64,000 bases of DNA, taken from NCBI GenBank assembly GCA_037447655.1, contig JBBHKE010001209.1, forward strand, positions 1 to 64,000. Reading direction: 5' to 3'. The DNA comes from Zygnema cylindricum. Its lineage: Eukaryota; Streptophyta; Zygnematophyceae; Zygnematales; Zygnemataceae. Shown here piece after piece: positions 35,739 to 46,948 of the stretch; position 1 is the first letter of the stretch; the number at the start of each line of letters is the position of its first letter. The notes under the pieces were generated by a model. That model had not been told where the DNA came from. It searched no databases and saw nothing but the letters and a program-made list of their open reading frames with translations. Both the position numbers and the translations under genes were made by a program.

Positions 35739-37509
35739 CTAGTCACTTTTTAATTTTAATCCACAGTTTTCTCTGCAATAAATCAACTTAGGGGAAGGCA
35801 CTGGTTTTGTCATCATGTTTGCTATCATTTCTCTATCAGTTTTATGAACCAGTTTAATAATTTTATTTTCAACCTTCTCTCTGACAAAGCTCAGTCTAAT
35901 ATCCATATACTTAGCTTTGAAGTGATGTTTCGGATTAGCTGCAATAGAGATAGCAGCTTGATTATCACAAAAAACATTTTGAGTTCCAGACTTCATGAAC
36001 CCAAGTTCTTCAAGAAGAGATTTAACCCACATTAATTCTTTGGTGGCAGCACAGGAAGCCATGTATTCAGCCTCCATAGTGGACTGAGCAATTACTTTTT
36101 GTTGCTTGCTACTCCAACAACATGCACCGGATCTAATTTGCAACACATATCCAGTCGTACACCGCCTTAAAGGCACATCTCCATAACTGACATCACTCCA
36201 GTTGGTGATGTCAGTGTGCTCCCCTCCCAAATGCAACCATAATTCCCTTGTCCTCACCAGATACCTCATCACCCTTTTGGTAGCCTCCCAGTCTCTCTTT
36301 CTTGGTTCATTTAGACTTCTACTAAGGACACCTACAGCTGCAGCTATATCCGGACGGGTACAGTTCATTAAATAAATTAAACTGCCTACAATCTGCCGAT
36401 AAAGGATATTTTCTATAAATTTTCTTTGTATCTCATCGATCTCATCATTAATGATCAATATTCCTCTCTCTTCACTCCCCTCAAACACATTCTTCAAATC
36501 CATACGAGTAGTACATCCGTTTGCTTTTTCCATCTGAAAACTTTCTAGCATATTACTGATTGCTCTTATTGAGTGAGTCTTATAATTCTATTCCCTCTAT
36601 CTCTCTCCATTTGAATTCCCAAAATATACTTTGCTTCGCCGAGATCTTTCATATCAAAACTGCTTCTAAGATCTCGTTTTAGTTTGTTAATTTTATCTAA
36701 GACTTGCTTAAGACCAACAAATCATCTACATAAATAGCAATAAATATCACTCCATTCTCATCCTCAAATAAATATATAGAGTGATGTGAACTAATTCTGA
36801 TATACCCAAAACCGGTCAGAAATTCGTCTAGCTTTATATTCCATTGTCGTGGGGCTTGCTTAAGCCCATAGAGTGATTTTATTAGTTTACAAACCTTGCT
36901 TTCTTCCCCGCTTTCCACGAATCCTTCCGGTTGCCTTATGTAAATTTCTTCTTCCAACTCTCCGTGCAAAAAGGCCGTTTTAATATCCATCTGGTGTATT
37001 TCCATATCCTCCGCTGCGGCTATACTTAAAAGGATTCTAACTGAAGGAAATCTGACTACAGGTGCAAAGGTTTCTTCGTAGTCTATCCCCTCTTTCTGAG
37101 TATAACCTTTTGCAACTAACCTAGCTTTGTACCTCTCAATGGTATTATCGGGGTTTAATTTAAGTTTAAACACCCACTTACATCCGATCGGTTTTCGGTC
37201 CGGTGGACAATCTACCAACTCCCATGTATTGGCTTCCATGATAGAGGCCATTTCTTCATTTATAGCTGTGATCCACCGGCTACTTTCTGGAGTGTTTATG
37301 GCCTCTAAGTATGTTTGAGGTTCATCTGGGTGAGACATCTTTGTGAGTTGGTTATTTACTTGTCTTTCTTGAAGTCGTTTACTACTTCTTCTTCCCCCTT
37401 CAAAATCGGACGCCGGTATGGAAGGCATCCTTGGGTTTCGTTTTGGGAGATTTTCAGCTTCCCTATCTTCCAATTCCGGTGTCTCATCAAATTCCTCATC
37501 GGTTTCCAC
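35739..37509 (-). pseudogene. RT and RNase H of the third copia element
   Basis: RT is open at 36697-37509 with the polymerase motif IAIYVDDLLV intact and typical blocks such as KARLVAKGYTQKEGIDYEET and HQMDIKTAFLHGEL. RNase H is open at 35739-36551 (CTTGYVLQ, CWSSKQQKVIAQSTMEAEY). A frameshift in 36552-36696 separates them. The protein converts the element RNA to cDNA in working copies. Confidence 0.88.
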
Positions 37510-37559
37510 TTCGTATTGTGGCGTTGCCTCGGATGTTGTCCTTTCCTCCTTCTCCTTTG

Positions 37560-38476
37560 TTAAATCTGCAGATTTTTCTTTTTCTCCCTCTTCCTTCTCT
37601 TCATTTTCAAAGTCAAAGTCAGAAAACTGATCCGTTTCAAATCTGATTTTGACTTCCTTATTATATTTGAATGGATCATGGACTTCTCTTCATTCATCAC
37701 CACTATGTGTTTTTCCAGAATTATATCTCTCTTTTTCAAGTCGTTCACTCGGTATCCTTTTGTGCTCTCATCATATCCTACAAGATATCCTGGTTTCCCT
37801 CTTCCCTCTAACTTCCATTTAGTCTTATCGGAATCTAAACTATAAACTTGACTTCCGAACACTCAAACTAGACAAATCAGGCTTTCTTCCTGTCCACCTC
37901 TCATACGGAGTTTCCTATTTATTTGCTGAAGTTAGGACTCTATTTTTGATGAAGTTGGCATAGTTCATAGACTCAGCCCAAAACTGCAGCCCTATCCTCT
38001 TGTCACTTAACATACTTCTGGATATATCTTCTAAATTCTATTCACTTTTTCTGCTACTCCATTTTGTTCCGGATTATAGGGAATTGTTTTCTCATGATGA
38101 ATTCCTTCTTCTTTAAGATATTCTTCAAATTCCCTTGAGGTGTATTCTTTCCCATTATCACTTCTTATCTCTTTTATTGAGGTTTCATGTAGCTTTCACT
38201 CCATACTTTATACTCTTTGAAACATCTTAATACCTCTGACTTATGTTTGAGAAAGTATACCTTCGTGTATCGAGACCAATCATCTGTGATAGTTAACATC
38301 CATCTCTTCCCCCCATGTGAAGCATACCTAGCATGTCCCCAAACATCAGTGTGAACTATATCTAATACTTTCTCTCTCCTATATGTGGTTGCCTTTGGAA
38401 ATGGAAGTCTATGAATCTTCCCTTGGGCACATACACTATAATCATCAAAGGTCTCATCATCTTCAAAAGTAATACC
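37560..38476 (-). pseudogene. Integrase of the third copia element, frameshifted
   Basis: The C-terminal part is open (37560-37862, VFGSQVYSLDSDKTKW reading). The core region 37863-38476 is recognisable by alignment with the second element (plus-strand ctccattttgttccgg corresponds to the PEQNG block) but is broken by stops and shifts. Confidence 0.75.
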
Positions 38477-40161
38477 CTACACTATTCCCTTTTTCTTCAT
38501 TTTCTTTAATCTATCTAGATGCACATGCCCCAACCTTTTATGCCAAAGCATCATCTCACTTGCACACGAGTATAGAACACTCTTTTCATTGCAAAGTACA
38601 ATTCTAAACATTCCTTGAATGCCCTTCTCAGCTATGAAATAAACCTCATTATCAAAGCTTGCTGTGAAGATTCCTTTCCTAGTTCCTGTTTCAAACTCCT
38701 TTTCATCTAAGACAGCTGTTGAGACTAGGTTCTTGCTAAGCTGTGGAATGTAAAGAACGTCTGAGAGTGATACAATTGAGGCCTTTCCATCAACTAAAAC
38801 CTTCAAGTCAACAGTTCCAACAAGACTTGTGGTTTCTACTCTACCATCTCCGTACTCTATCTCAACTGTTGGGATTTTTCTCAGTTTAGTGAACCACCGC
38901 TTATCTTTGCACATATGCATTGAAGCCCTTGAGTCTATGATCCATCCATCCTCGGGTGGATACCTTTTACCTCCAAAATCACACTTTTGTCTCCGTGGAA
39001 TGTCGACATGCTTTTCAGTGTTTTTTAGATTAAGAAGAAGCTCCTCAAGCTCCTCTTCTGGTTCGGTTTTTTCTTCCACTTCCTCATCATAAACTTGAGT
39101 GAAGAAAGCCTTTCCTCCATCCCTTGAGGTTCCTTGACCATCTTTGAGTCGAAGATCTGCAAGTTTGACACAATCTGCCATATAGTATCCCGGTTTCTTG
39201 AAGAAGTGACATAATCCTCCTCGAGAAGCTCCTCTCCCTTGTCTATCAAATCTGCCACCTCCTTGTCCTCTTCCACCAAAGTTTCGATAGGGATCTTTCC
39301 CTCTCTCCTCATCACGCTTCCGCCAATCAGCTCCTGCATACAATGCTTGAACACTTGGACTCCCTCTCCTAAGCTCTATGGTGCTTTCTTTCACTAAAAT
39401 CATTCCCACTGTGTCATCCCAATTCCAATTGCTATCTCCTATGTCCTGCAATCGGTTAATGATATTCTCATACTCTTCAGGTAGTTTCATTATTAGTGTG
39501 TTCACTCTTTGTCTCTCAGACCATGAGTTACCTGCACTCTCTAACTCTCCAAACAATGCTCCTAAATCATTGCAATAATTATCCATACTTCCTCCCTTAT
39601 AAGTATAAGCTGCAATCTTATTTTCTGCCAACTGTTGCTGCTGCAATGATCCACTCTTATATTTGTTAACTAGTGATATCCAAATCTGAGATGAAGATTG
39701 ACATGCATAAGGGGAATGGCAATGCCCTTTGCTACACTTTTAAGAATTAAGAGCTTAGCAACCTTGTCTTTGTAGTTCCACTTTTCATACTCCGATCTTT
39801 CGATCTGAACCCTTGTCGCCGTTTTTGGTGGTGCTGCTGCCGGTATCGCCTTCGGCAATGGTGTCACTTGAGTTGCAACTCCTCCCTTTTCTCCTTCCAT
39901 GACAATATCCTCTCTTTCCTCATCTTCATCCTCGGTGATGGTGACAGCTGTTCAACCAACTGTAGAGGCGGAGGTGCCAGAAAAACGTGTCCCTCCAAAC
40001 CCAGGTGGAGGTGGGCATCGAATTTGTCCAGACACTATGCCCCATAGATGCTTCTCCAATAGTTCTCCCTCCATCATCATTTCCCAATAAAGAAAGTCTG
40101 ATCCATCAAATATGGGCACCCCAGAGGGTGGGCCCATAACTTGAAATTCTCTGGTCTCCAT
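38477..40161 (-). pseudogene. gag and protease of the third copia element
   Basis: gag begins at 40161 inside the 5' LTR and reads through the primer site (FQVMGPPSGVPIFDG). A stop at 39952 and a frameshift at about 39650-39670 interrupt it. The main open part, 39646-38477, includes gag, a damaged zinc knuckle (CHFFKKPGYYMADC, second Cys and the His lost) and the protease with WIIDSRASMHMC, where the Gly of the active-site triad is Arg. It continues to the integrase zinc region (LWHKRLGHVHLDRL). Confidence 0.85.
40127..40141 (-). other. Primer binding site, initiator tRNA-Met anticodon arm
   Basis: AGTTATGGGCCCACC follows the LTR end directly on the coding strand. It matches the complement of the initiator tRNA-Met anticodon arm with one mismatch at the first base. 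Confidence 0.7.
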
Positions 40162-41030
40162 TGACCCACAGAATGAGCAGCCTATGTAAATCCTCTAGGA
40201 TAATATTTGCCTTTTCTAATTTCCCGCTGAATAAGCGCCGCCCAGGCACACAAATATTTTGACCACTCTCACCCCTATGAGGACAAGACTCCCCTGAGTC
40301 AAACGCAAAAAGAATTACTGAATTTGCTCCCCTGAGCAGTAAGTTATGGTTGGTCAAAGATGACCTTTATAGTTACAAGCTCTCTTAGAGAGAGAGGTAC
40401 CTAAATATTACTAATTCTCGGTCTGCTTTTTCACGCCTACCTACTACTAAACCCTAGTCCAATAGGAACACTATATAGTACAAGAAGGTACAACGGGCGA
40501 TGTACTTATTGTACGACCATTGTACGACAAGGTCTACATGGTAACACCTGTCAAATCGGAAGCCATGGTTCCTCCTCCCATCTTCTCGGGTATCAAATAA
40601 TGTGGCGCCACGTGGCACCGCGTGACGCTATCTCTGTATGCCGCCAACAAACTCACTTCGCGTGGCGGCTATAATGCCGGCCGTCCAATCAAAACATATT
40701 TTACACGGTTCAGATTCGCGTACATGCAGAAATTGCTCCTTTTGGTTAGTCTGCTGTTAATTAGCTGTTGCGTTAATGTTTATATATTTATGAAACCCGT
40801 CTCGTGTATCGTTTCGTAATGCCTTAATGGTTAAGGCGTTAGGCTATAGAGGATCTAGAGGTCAAATGTTAAAATATGACTTAGGCATTATTTTAGTAAA
40901 ATACCCTTTACTTCAAAAACTGCCACTTTCTAAATATGGCGGCAGCCATGGCGTGCTTTTGATCCTCACTCTCTTTCTTTAAAGCAAAACCAAAATAGGG
41001 AAGTGAACTATTAATTACCTCTTTTCAACA
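40142..41030 (-). repeat. 5' LTR of the third copia element
   Basis: Starts TG and ends CA at 41030. Close to identical to 34836-35725. Its tRNA-like segment (40817-40890) has lost the B-box but kept the acceptor-like stem. Confidence 0.9.
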
Positions 41031-41035
41031 ATATG

Positions 41036-43648
41036 TTAAACTAATCACCGACGAGTACGCTTTGTCGCCTTCATAGTCATCCATCGACGAATTTTAATTG
41101 TTGTCACATGAAAAACTAATCAGCGACGATTAAGCTTCGTCGCCTTGCTAGTCATCCATCGACGAATTTTAATTATTGTCACTATATGAACGGGCAGTTT
41201 CAAGATATTTTGTTTTCCTTATCAGCGGCGATACTGCCTCGTCGCTGTACTGAAATCCGAAACAATCTTCCACTTTGTCGTTATCTCCGACAAAAAAAAA
41301 GTCTGTCCTCTTCATTTTCTACAAATGTAATGACGACCCTTCGTCATCGCACGGACTTACAGCGTCGACACTGATTCGTCGCTAGTCCATGGGGAGCGAG
41401 TTTAAACAATAAATGAATGAGATTCTGACTATCAAGAAAGACGCCCGCTTTTACTGTGCATCATTTTCATATTATTACAGCGAGAAAAAACAATCAAATG
41501 GAATGAATAAAAAACCATATCTTCCATGTAATATAAGTACAATACAATCAAGGTAAAGGGAGAGCAGTGAGATACAAGAAGTTATAATGTTGGCATGTAA
41601 GAATGATACACAAAAGAGTACATGGCGATCACATTAGATACAATTCAATATTAAAAAGGTATGAGGATATACACACGAATCAAAATGAAAAAAGACAAAA
41701 TTATACAAAGAAACAGTGTAAATTCACAGTAAAATAATCATTTATAACAACAGCGGAAGCTAAAAAAAAACAATTTTATATTTCACGGTGATATCCTTTA
41801 CAACGTTATACTCCACAAAGGATGTGTTGAATCCATCTAATCTACAACATGATACAAAGTCGTATGTCCTACAATACTCTAAAAAACCCGTTGTAAAAAT
41901 GGAAACCCCGTACTAAAAATAAAAGTAAACTTGGGAAATACTACACACAATAGCTAAGTGGTCACCGCCATCCGTCACGGCGAAGATAGGTCCTAGCAAA
42001 GTACTCCACGAGTTGCTCCAAACGATGTCTTCTGACCAACACCTCGTATATCAACCTAAATTCTTCTCGGAATTCATATGTTGCCGTGGGGTGCGGATAT
42101 ATACATCGACCGTCGAATAGGTTTCACCGGAAAAAAAAATGAATGTCGATTTTAATATTGTACACAAAGGATAAATACAAGAAAAAGAACAACAAGGGGA
42201 TACTTGAGTTAGAAAATAGGGGGGAAATGAAAAAAAGAAAGTGGGCGACGAGAGTGAGAGTGAAGAATAGAGAAAGGGTACGGGACATAACGAGAGAAAG
42301 AAAGAGAGAGAGAGTGGAAAGAAGAGAGGGGATAGATTAATAGAGATAGGGTATGGGAAAGTATAGAAGAGAGAGGGAGAGCATGGGAAGAAGAAGGGGA
42401 CATAGAATATTATAAAAAATGTAAGGAATAGAATAAGAGAGAGAGGGAGAGAATGGGAACAAAAGAATGACAGAGAGTAGTTGGGGATTTGCATGGGATA
42501 GAATGAATGAGATAGACAAAGTGGATAGAATACAGTGACAGCCTGTAATAGGTAAATGGTACAGAACAGGACGAGACAAAGGGAGAATTTGGGAAAGAGA
42601 GAGTGCGAGAGAGAGTAGAAAAAGGGGACGAGAAGAACGGAAAAGTTTTTACAATGCGAAGAGGGAGAGAGAATGAGAAAGGAAAAGAGAGTGAGAGTGG
42701 GACCAAAAACCGGATACATCGGCACACTTACCCATGCCATTCTTCGTACATTGTAGAAGATGACGCGCCCTTATAGGTTGTATTGCCATGTAATCGACAA
42801 CCCTAATATTATTGTAAAATCTCTAATAATCCATGGCGGACTGAATGTCGTTCCATCACCAGTGGCGGCGGTTCGACGCATCTTCTTCAAAAATTAGAAA
42901 TTTTTATTGAAAATAGACCTAGGGTATTCGCACATCACTCATCCGTTGACCAGGACGTGGATGGGATTGGTCAGAACAAGAATATTTTTTTTGTGTTCTG
43001 TCCGCACTCGTCGCTAATTTGTTATCTTTTCGGGTTTTCAAGGCGTCGCATATTTTTCCAATGTAAATTGTGTAACTTTGTTGTAATACGTACGTATTAT
43101 GACTCTAAATTGTTGTCATTTTGTGTACCACGCCCCATTTTAGAGTCAAATTTAACTCTAATCAAGGTTTATTTCCTTCACAAGTCTAGTATTACGGTTA
43201 TGTTTCACTTTGAACATGTAATAGGATACATATGCTCTCTATTAAGTTACACGGACCTCAAATAATGTTAAAACGACAACACATTAGAATGAACTTTTAC
43301 GGCCATACGACATATGTAAGCACGGGGCCAAATGCTTTCGTAACATACGCATTTTTTCGCATGTGAACATGTCATCCGTTCACATTATCACACAAAAAAA
43401 CAAGCATCTGAATAAATACGAAAGCCTACGTTGCAAACTCCACTCCACGTTTATTCTAAGCGCAGTTCTATATGCGACCGGCATATATTTATAACACTTT
43501 CCGTAAGATTTTCGATAATGAAGTACAATGATGTACGGACAACCACCCTCCGTACACCTTATTATTCATGAAATATGTACGGTGACACCATTGACGCTAA
43601 TTCACAAGAACCGTAATTAACGTCACGTTAAAAATAGAACCAGTCATT
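41036..43648. other. Right part of the DNA element and intergenic DNA; hairpins and CT/GA tract
   Basis: 41048-41386 holds five more CGACGA-N7-TCGTCG-type palindromes (about 41048, 41125, 41222, 41333, 41364), matching the left group at 23.9-26.1 kb. A minus-strand frame at about 41963-42123 (ATYEFREEFRLIYEVLVRR) looks protein-like but is isolated; a minus-strand splice-donor-like site (atgggtaagtg) lies at about 42735. 42190-42700 is a GA-rich tract, probably intronic on that strand. No supported gene. 43570-43620 resembles a relic of the CACCG-type element. Confidence 0.4.
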
Positions 43649-43656
43649 GTATTTCG

Positions 43657-45360
43657 TAGTGTTGGGTATCGAGGACCGTTTGCCGATATTCGATATATAT
43701 CGAATTTCAGGTACCCGATAATCGATATATCGCTTCGATATATCGAATTTCAAATTATCGCGATACATCGCCGATATATCGTATCGTCAATATATCGAAG
43801 CTAAAAAAAAAAAAAAAAAAAAAAAATCCCACTGGTTTTCAAAGTCTCGTGACTTCAGACAAAGTGACTGTAAAATCTTTGCCGGAAAGAAATACGGCTT
43901 TTTCTTGAAAGTCAGCGGAGTGAAGAGATCTCTGAGGTACATTGACGAGGTACACTTGTGAATAGTGTTGGGTATCGGGTAAATTCATATCGCGATAATC
44001 TTGATATTCGATATATCGAATATCGATCGAGGAGGATCCTCGATATATCATACCTAGACCAACATAAATTATCGCGACATATATCGCGATATATAGTATT
44101 TTTTAAATTTAATATTTTTATTTTTTTATATAATATGTTATTTTAGCGAAAAGGTCAAATTGTCTAATACGCCACGTACGCCGTGATTTTCGTTCCGTTG
44201 CTTAAAGGTAGACGCCGCAAAATGTAACCGACAAAAAAGTACTAATTCTGTAATTCTAATGATTGTTTTTTTGAGGTATGGTTACACGAGGAGGTCTCAG
44301 TAATAGTACGGACAGCAAAATTTATGTATTACATAGGCATCGGGTACATCGCGTATCGTTTCTAAATACGTTTTACATACGTGTTCTAATATGAATGGTT
44401 CCACGTAAGCTGACTATCAAATCTCAAGAATCATCAAACATCTAGAAACCGACCTTTTTCGTATGGATAATCATACTTGCGTTTGACGTACGTGTACTTC
44501 ACAAGTGTACCTCGTCAATGTACCTCAGAGATCTCTTCACTCCGCTGACTTTCAGGAAAAAACCGTATTTCTTTCCGGCAAAGATTTTACAGTCACTTTG
44601 TCCGAAGTCACGAGGCTTTGAAAACCTATGGGATTATTATTATTATATTTTTTTTTAGCTTCGATATATCGACGATACGATATATCGGCGATATATTGGC
44701 GATATATCGCGATAATTTGAAATTCGATATATCGAAGCGATATATCGAATATCGGGTACATGAAATTCGATATATATCAAATATCGGCAATGGGTCCTCG
44801 ATACCCAACACTACTTGTGAAGTACACGTACGTTATACGCAAGTACGATTTTAAAGACGAAAAAGGTTGGTTTCCAAATATTCGATGATTTTTGAGATTT
44901 GGTCGTCACCTTACGTGGAACCACTCATATTAGAACACGTATGTAAAACTTGTTTACAAAAGATACGCGATGTACCGGAGGCCTCTGTAATACATAAATT
45001 TTGCTGTCCGTACTATTACTGAGACCTCCTCGTGTAACCATACCCCAAATAATTAATCATTAGAATTTCAAAATTAGTACTTTTTTGTCGGTTACATTTT
45101 GCGGCGTCTACCTTTAAGTAACGGAACGAAAATCACGGCGTACGTGGCGTATTAGACAATTTGACTTTTTCGCTAAAATAACATATTATATAAAAAATAC
45201 AAATATTAAATTTAAAAAATACTATATATCGCGATATATGTCGCGATAATTTATGCTGGTCTCGGTACGATATATCGAGGATCCTCCTCGATCGATATTC
45301 AATTCGATATATCGAATATCGAGATTATCGCGATATGAATTTACCCGATACCCAACACTA
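43657..45360. mobile_element. hAT-like non-autonomous element (outer copy)
   Basis: Termini TAGTGTTGGGTATCG (43657) and cgatacccaacacta (ends 45360) are inverted repeats of hAT type. The 8-bp target duplication gtatttcg is at 43649-43656; its partner is at 46941-46948, displaced because another element (45361-46938) later entered the adjoining TA. The element is non-coding and full of cgatatatcg units. It is split after 306 bases by an inverted copy of itself. Confidence 0.8.
43963..44813. mobile_element. hAT-like element inserted, inverted, in its own relative
   Basis: 851 bp with ends tagtgttgggtatcg and cgatacccaacacta, flanked by the perfect 8-bp duplication cttgtgaa (43955-43962 and 44814-44821). 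Its halves are the reverse complement of the outer copy's flanking halves, so the locus has the order A B A' B'. Confidence 0.85.
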
Positions 45361-46938
45361 CACCGCGAATCGTAATTAGAGTAATGAAAAAATTAGAGTA
45401 AAAAAACAAAAAAAAAACAATTAGAGTAATTGACGCTAATTTATGTGATTGAGTTTTTTCAACTACGAAGTTTACTCTAAGGGTGAACTTCCATTAGAGG
45501 AAAAGTGGTGTTGTTTACTGGATGCCGTACACTTTCGTACAGATTCGTACAACATTTTTTTTTTTGTCAGACGAAACATTTCGAAACATGTTTACTGGAT
45601 CGCTCCAACATTATAGGCGTAATAATCGACCGTTGGATTTTTAGCTTTTCTAGATTCGCGAAGCAATTGCGCACGTCGTCCAGTGTGAAGATACTCTCCT
45701 CGCCGAGGAGAGTATCTCCACACTGGACGATCGCGCACATCGTCCAGTTTGAAGAGAGTATCTTCAAACTGGACGATGTGCGCGATGTACACCCTGGACG
45801 ATGTGCGCGATTTTCAAGTGAAGAGTAAACAAAATCGCCAACACGAATAGGCGATGAGAACCGAACACGTCGTACACGCTATCCACTGTCCACAGTTTGT
45901 CGCGCTTTCGCTCTATTAACACACGTAAAAATGTGACAAATGTCACATAATACGGCAGAGGCTTTCCTTTGGAGGCAGTCGTCTCTATTAACACACGTAA
46001 AAATGTGACAGATGTCACATAATACGTCAGAGGCTTTCCGTTGAAGGCAGGCATTCAAGTAAAAGCCATGGCAGTGAAGAAGTCAGGGTTTGTTACAAAC
46101 CCAGATGAAGGTACAAATAGTACGTTAGAGCATACTCGTACTATACTTTAAGTACATTACGCTGGATACTTTAAGTACATTACGCTGGTACAAATATTTC
46201 GTTGACTTTCCGTTGAAGATATTTTGCAGATTTTCAAAAATTTTAGGTGGTCCACATTTTTCGTTCTGACTTTCCGTTGAAGATATTTGGCAGATTTTCT
46301 AAATCTTGACTCTTACCTACGTGGCGCCAATCATAATTTAGAAATGATGTTAACTGGCACGACATAATGGAAGGCAGTGCCAGTAAACATCAAAAATAGA
46401 CGCATCCGCATGTTTACTGGGACCGCCTAATGGAGAACAAACCTAATTTATTTAGTTATTCTATATTGGGTTATGTCGGCGATAATTATGTGCGCGACAA
46501 TTATGAACACTTAATTACGTAGACGTACAAAATATGTCAGTCCGGTATAGTATTGACGTCATTATGACGCTAATAATATTTGTCGCATTGAATGTCAGTC
46601 AATGTTCACACTGACGACGATGCTGTCGACGGACGAGAGTTATGCGAACGGCTTTTTAGATTGATTTTTTTGTTTAATGCGATTTCACGTGCGAGCGCGA
46701 TTTTATTAACTCATTTTTTGTACCTTTTTACTTATAAAAGTACAATTTTGCACGGTCAGACGTCGTCCGTACTCCACACTATTTAAAAGAAACCTATATT
46801 AGAATTTTTTACGCTAATTAAACCTCACCTAAATTAGAATAATGAAAAAATTAGAATCGATTACTCTATTTGATGTGATAGAGTCGAAATTTCGAGCGAC
46901 CGAATTAGAGTAATTTACTCCAATTACGATTCGCGGTG
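45361..46938. mobile_element. TA-target TIR element, CACCGCGAATCG family, long copy
   Basis: CACCGCGAATCGTAATTAG at the left and attacgattcgcggtg at the right, TA on both sides. It is the same family as 16857-17356. The extra length is mainly the 45480-46443 insertion. No transposase. Confidence 0.8.
45480..46443. mobile_element. Tourist/Harbinger-like element, TSD CTA, with hairpins and tandem repeats
   Basis: Comparison with the 16857 copy shows an insertion at actcta/atttattt, with CTA on both sides (45477-45479, 46444-46446). Imperfect terminal repeats share ccattag (ggtgaacttccattag against the complement ggtttgttctccattag). Inside are two hairpins (45669-45736; 45733-45783, the latter a perfect 22-bp stem with a 7-base loop), a tandem pair of about 75 bp (45913-46050) and a 24-bp tandem pair (about 46142-46190). 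Superfamily is inferred from target length and end sequence. Confidence 0.6.
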
Positions 46939-46948
46939 TAGTATTTCG

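Larger units (their letters stand above)
34836..41030 (-). mobile_element. Complete Ty1/copia retrotransposon, TSD atatg
   Basis: 6.2 kb on the minus strand. LTRs are 34836-35725 and 40142-41030 (about 890 bp each, only a few percent different), flanked by the perfect 5-bp duplication atatg (34831-34835 and 41031-41035). The coding order is as in the 26.5-kb element, to which it is clearly related in gag and pol but not across most of the LTR. Frameshifts make it inactive, though it is younger. Confidence 0.92.

Noticed and set aside
42051-42740. 229-residue minus-strand ORF rich in Ser, Phe and Leu
   Set aside because: It follows a GA/CT-rich tract; composition alone explains it. A splice-donor-like site near its start suggests intron sequence.
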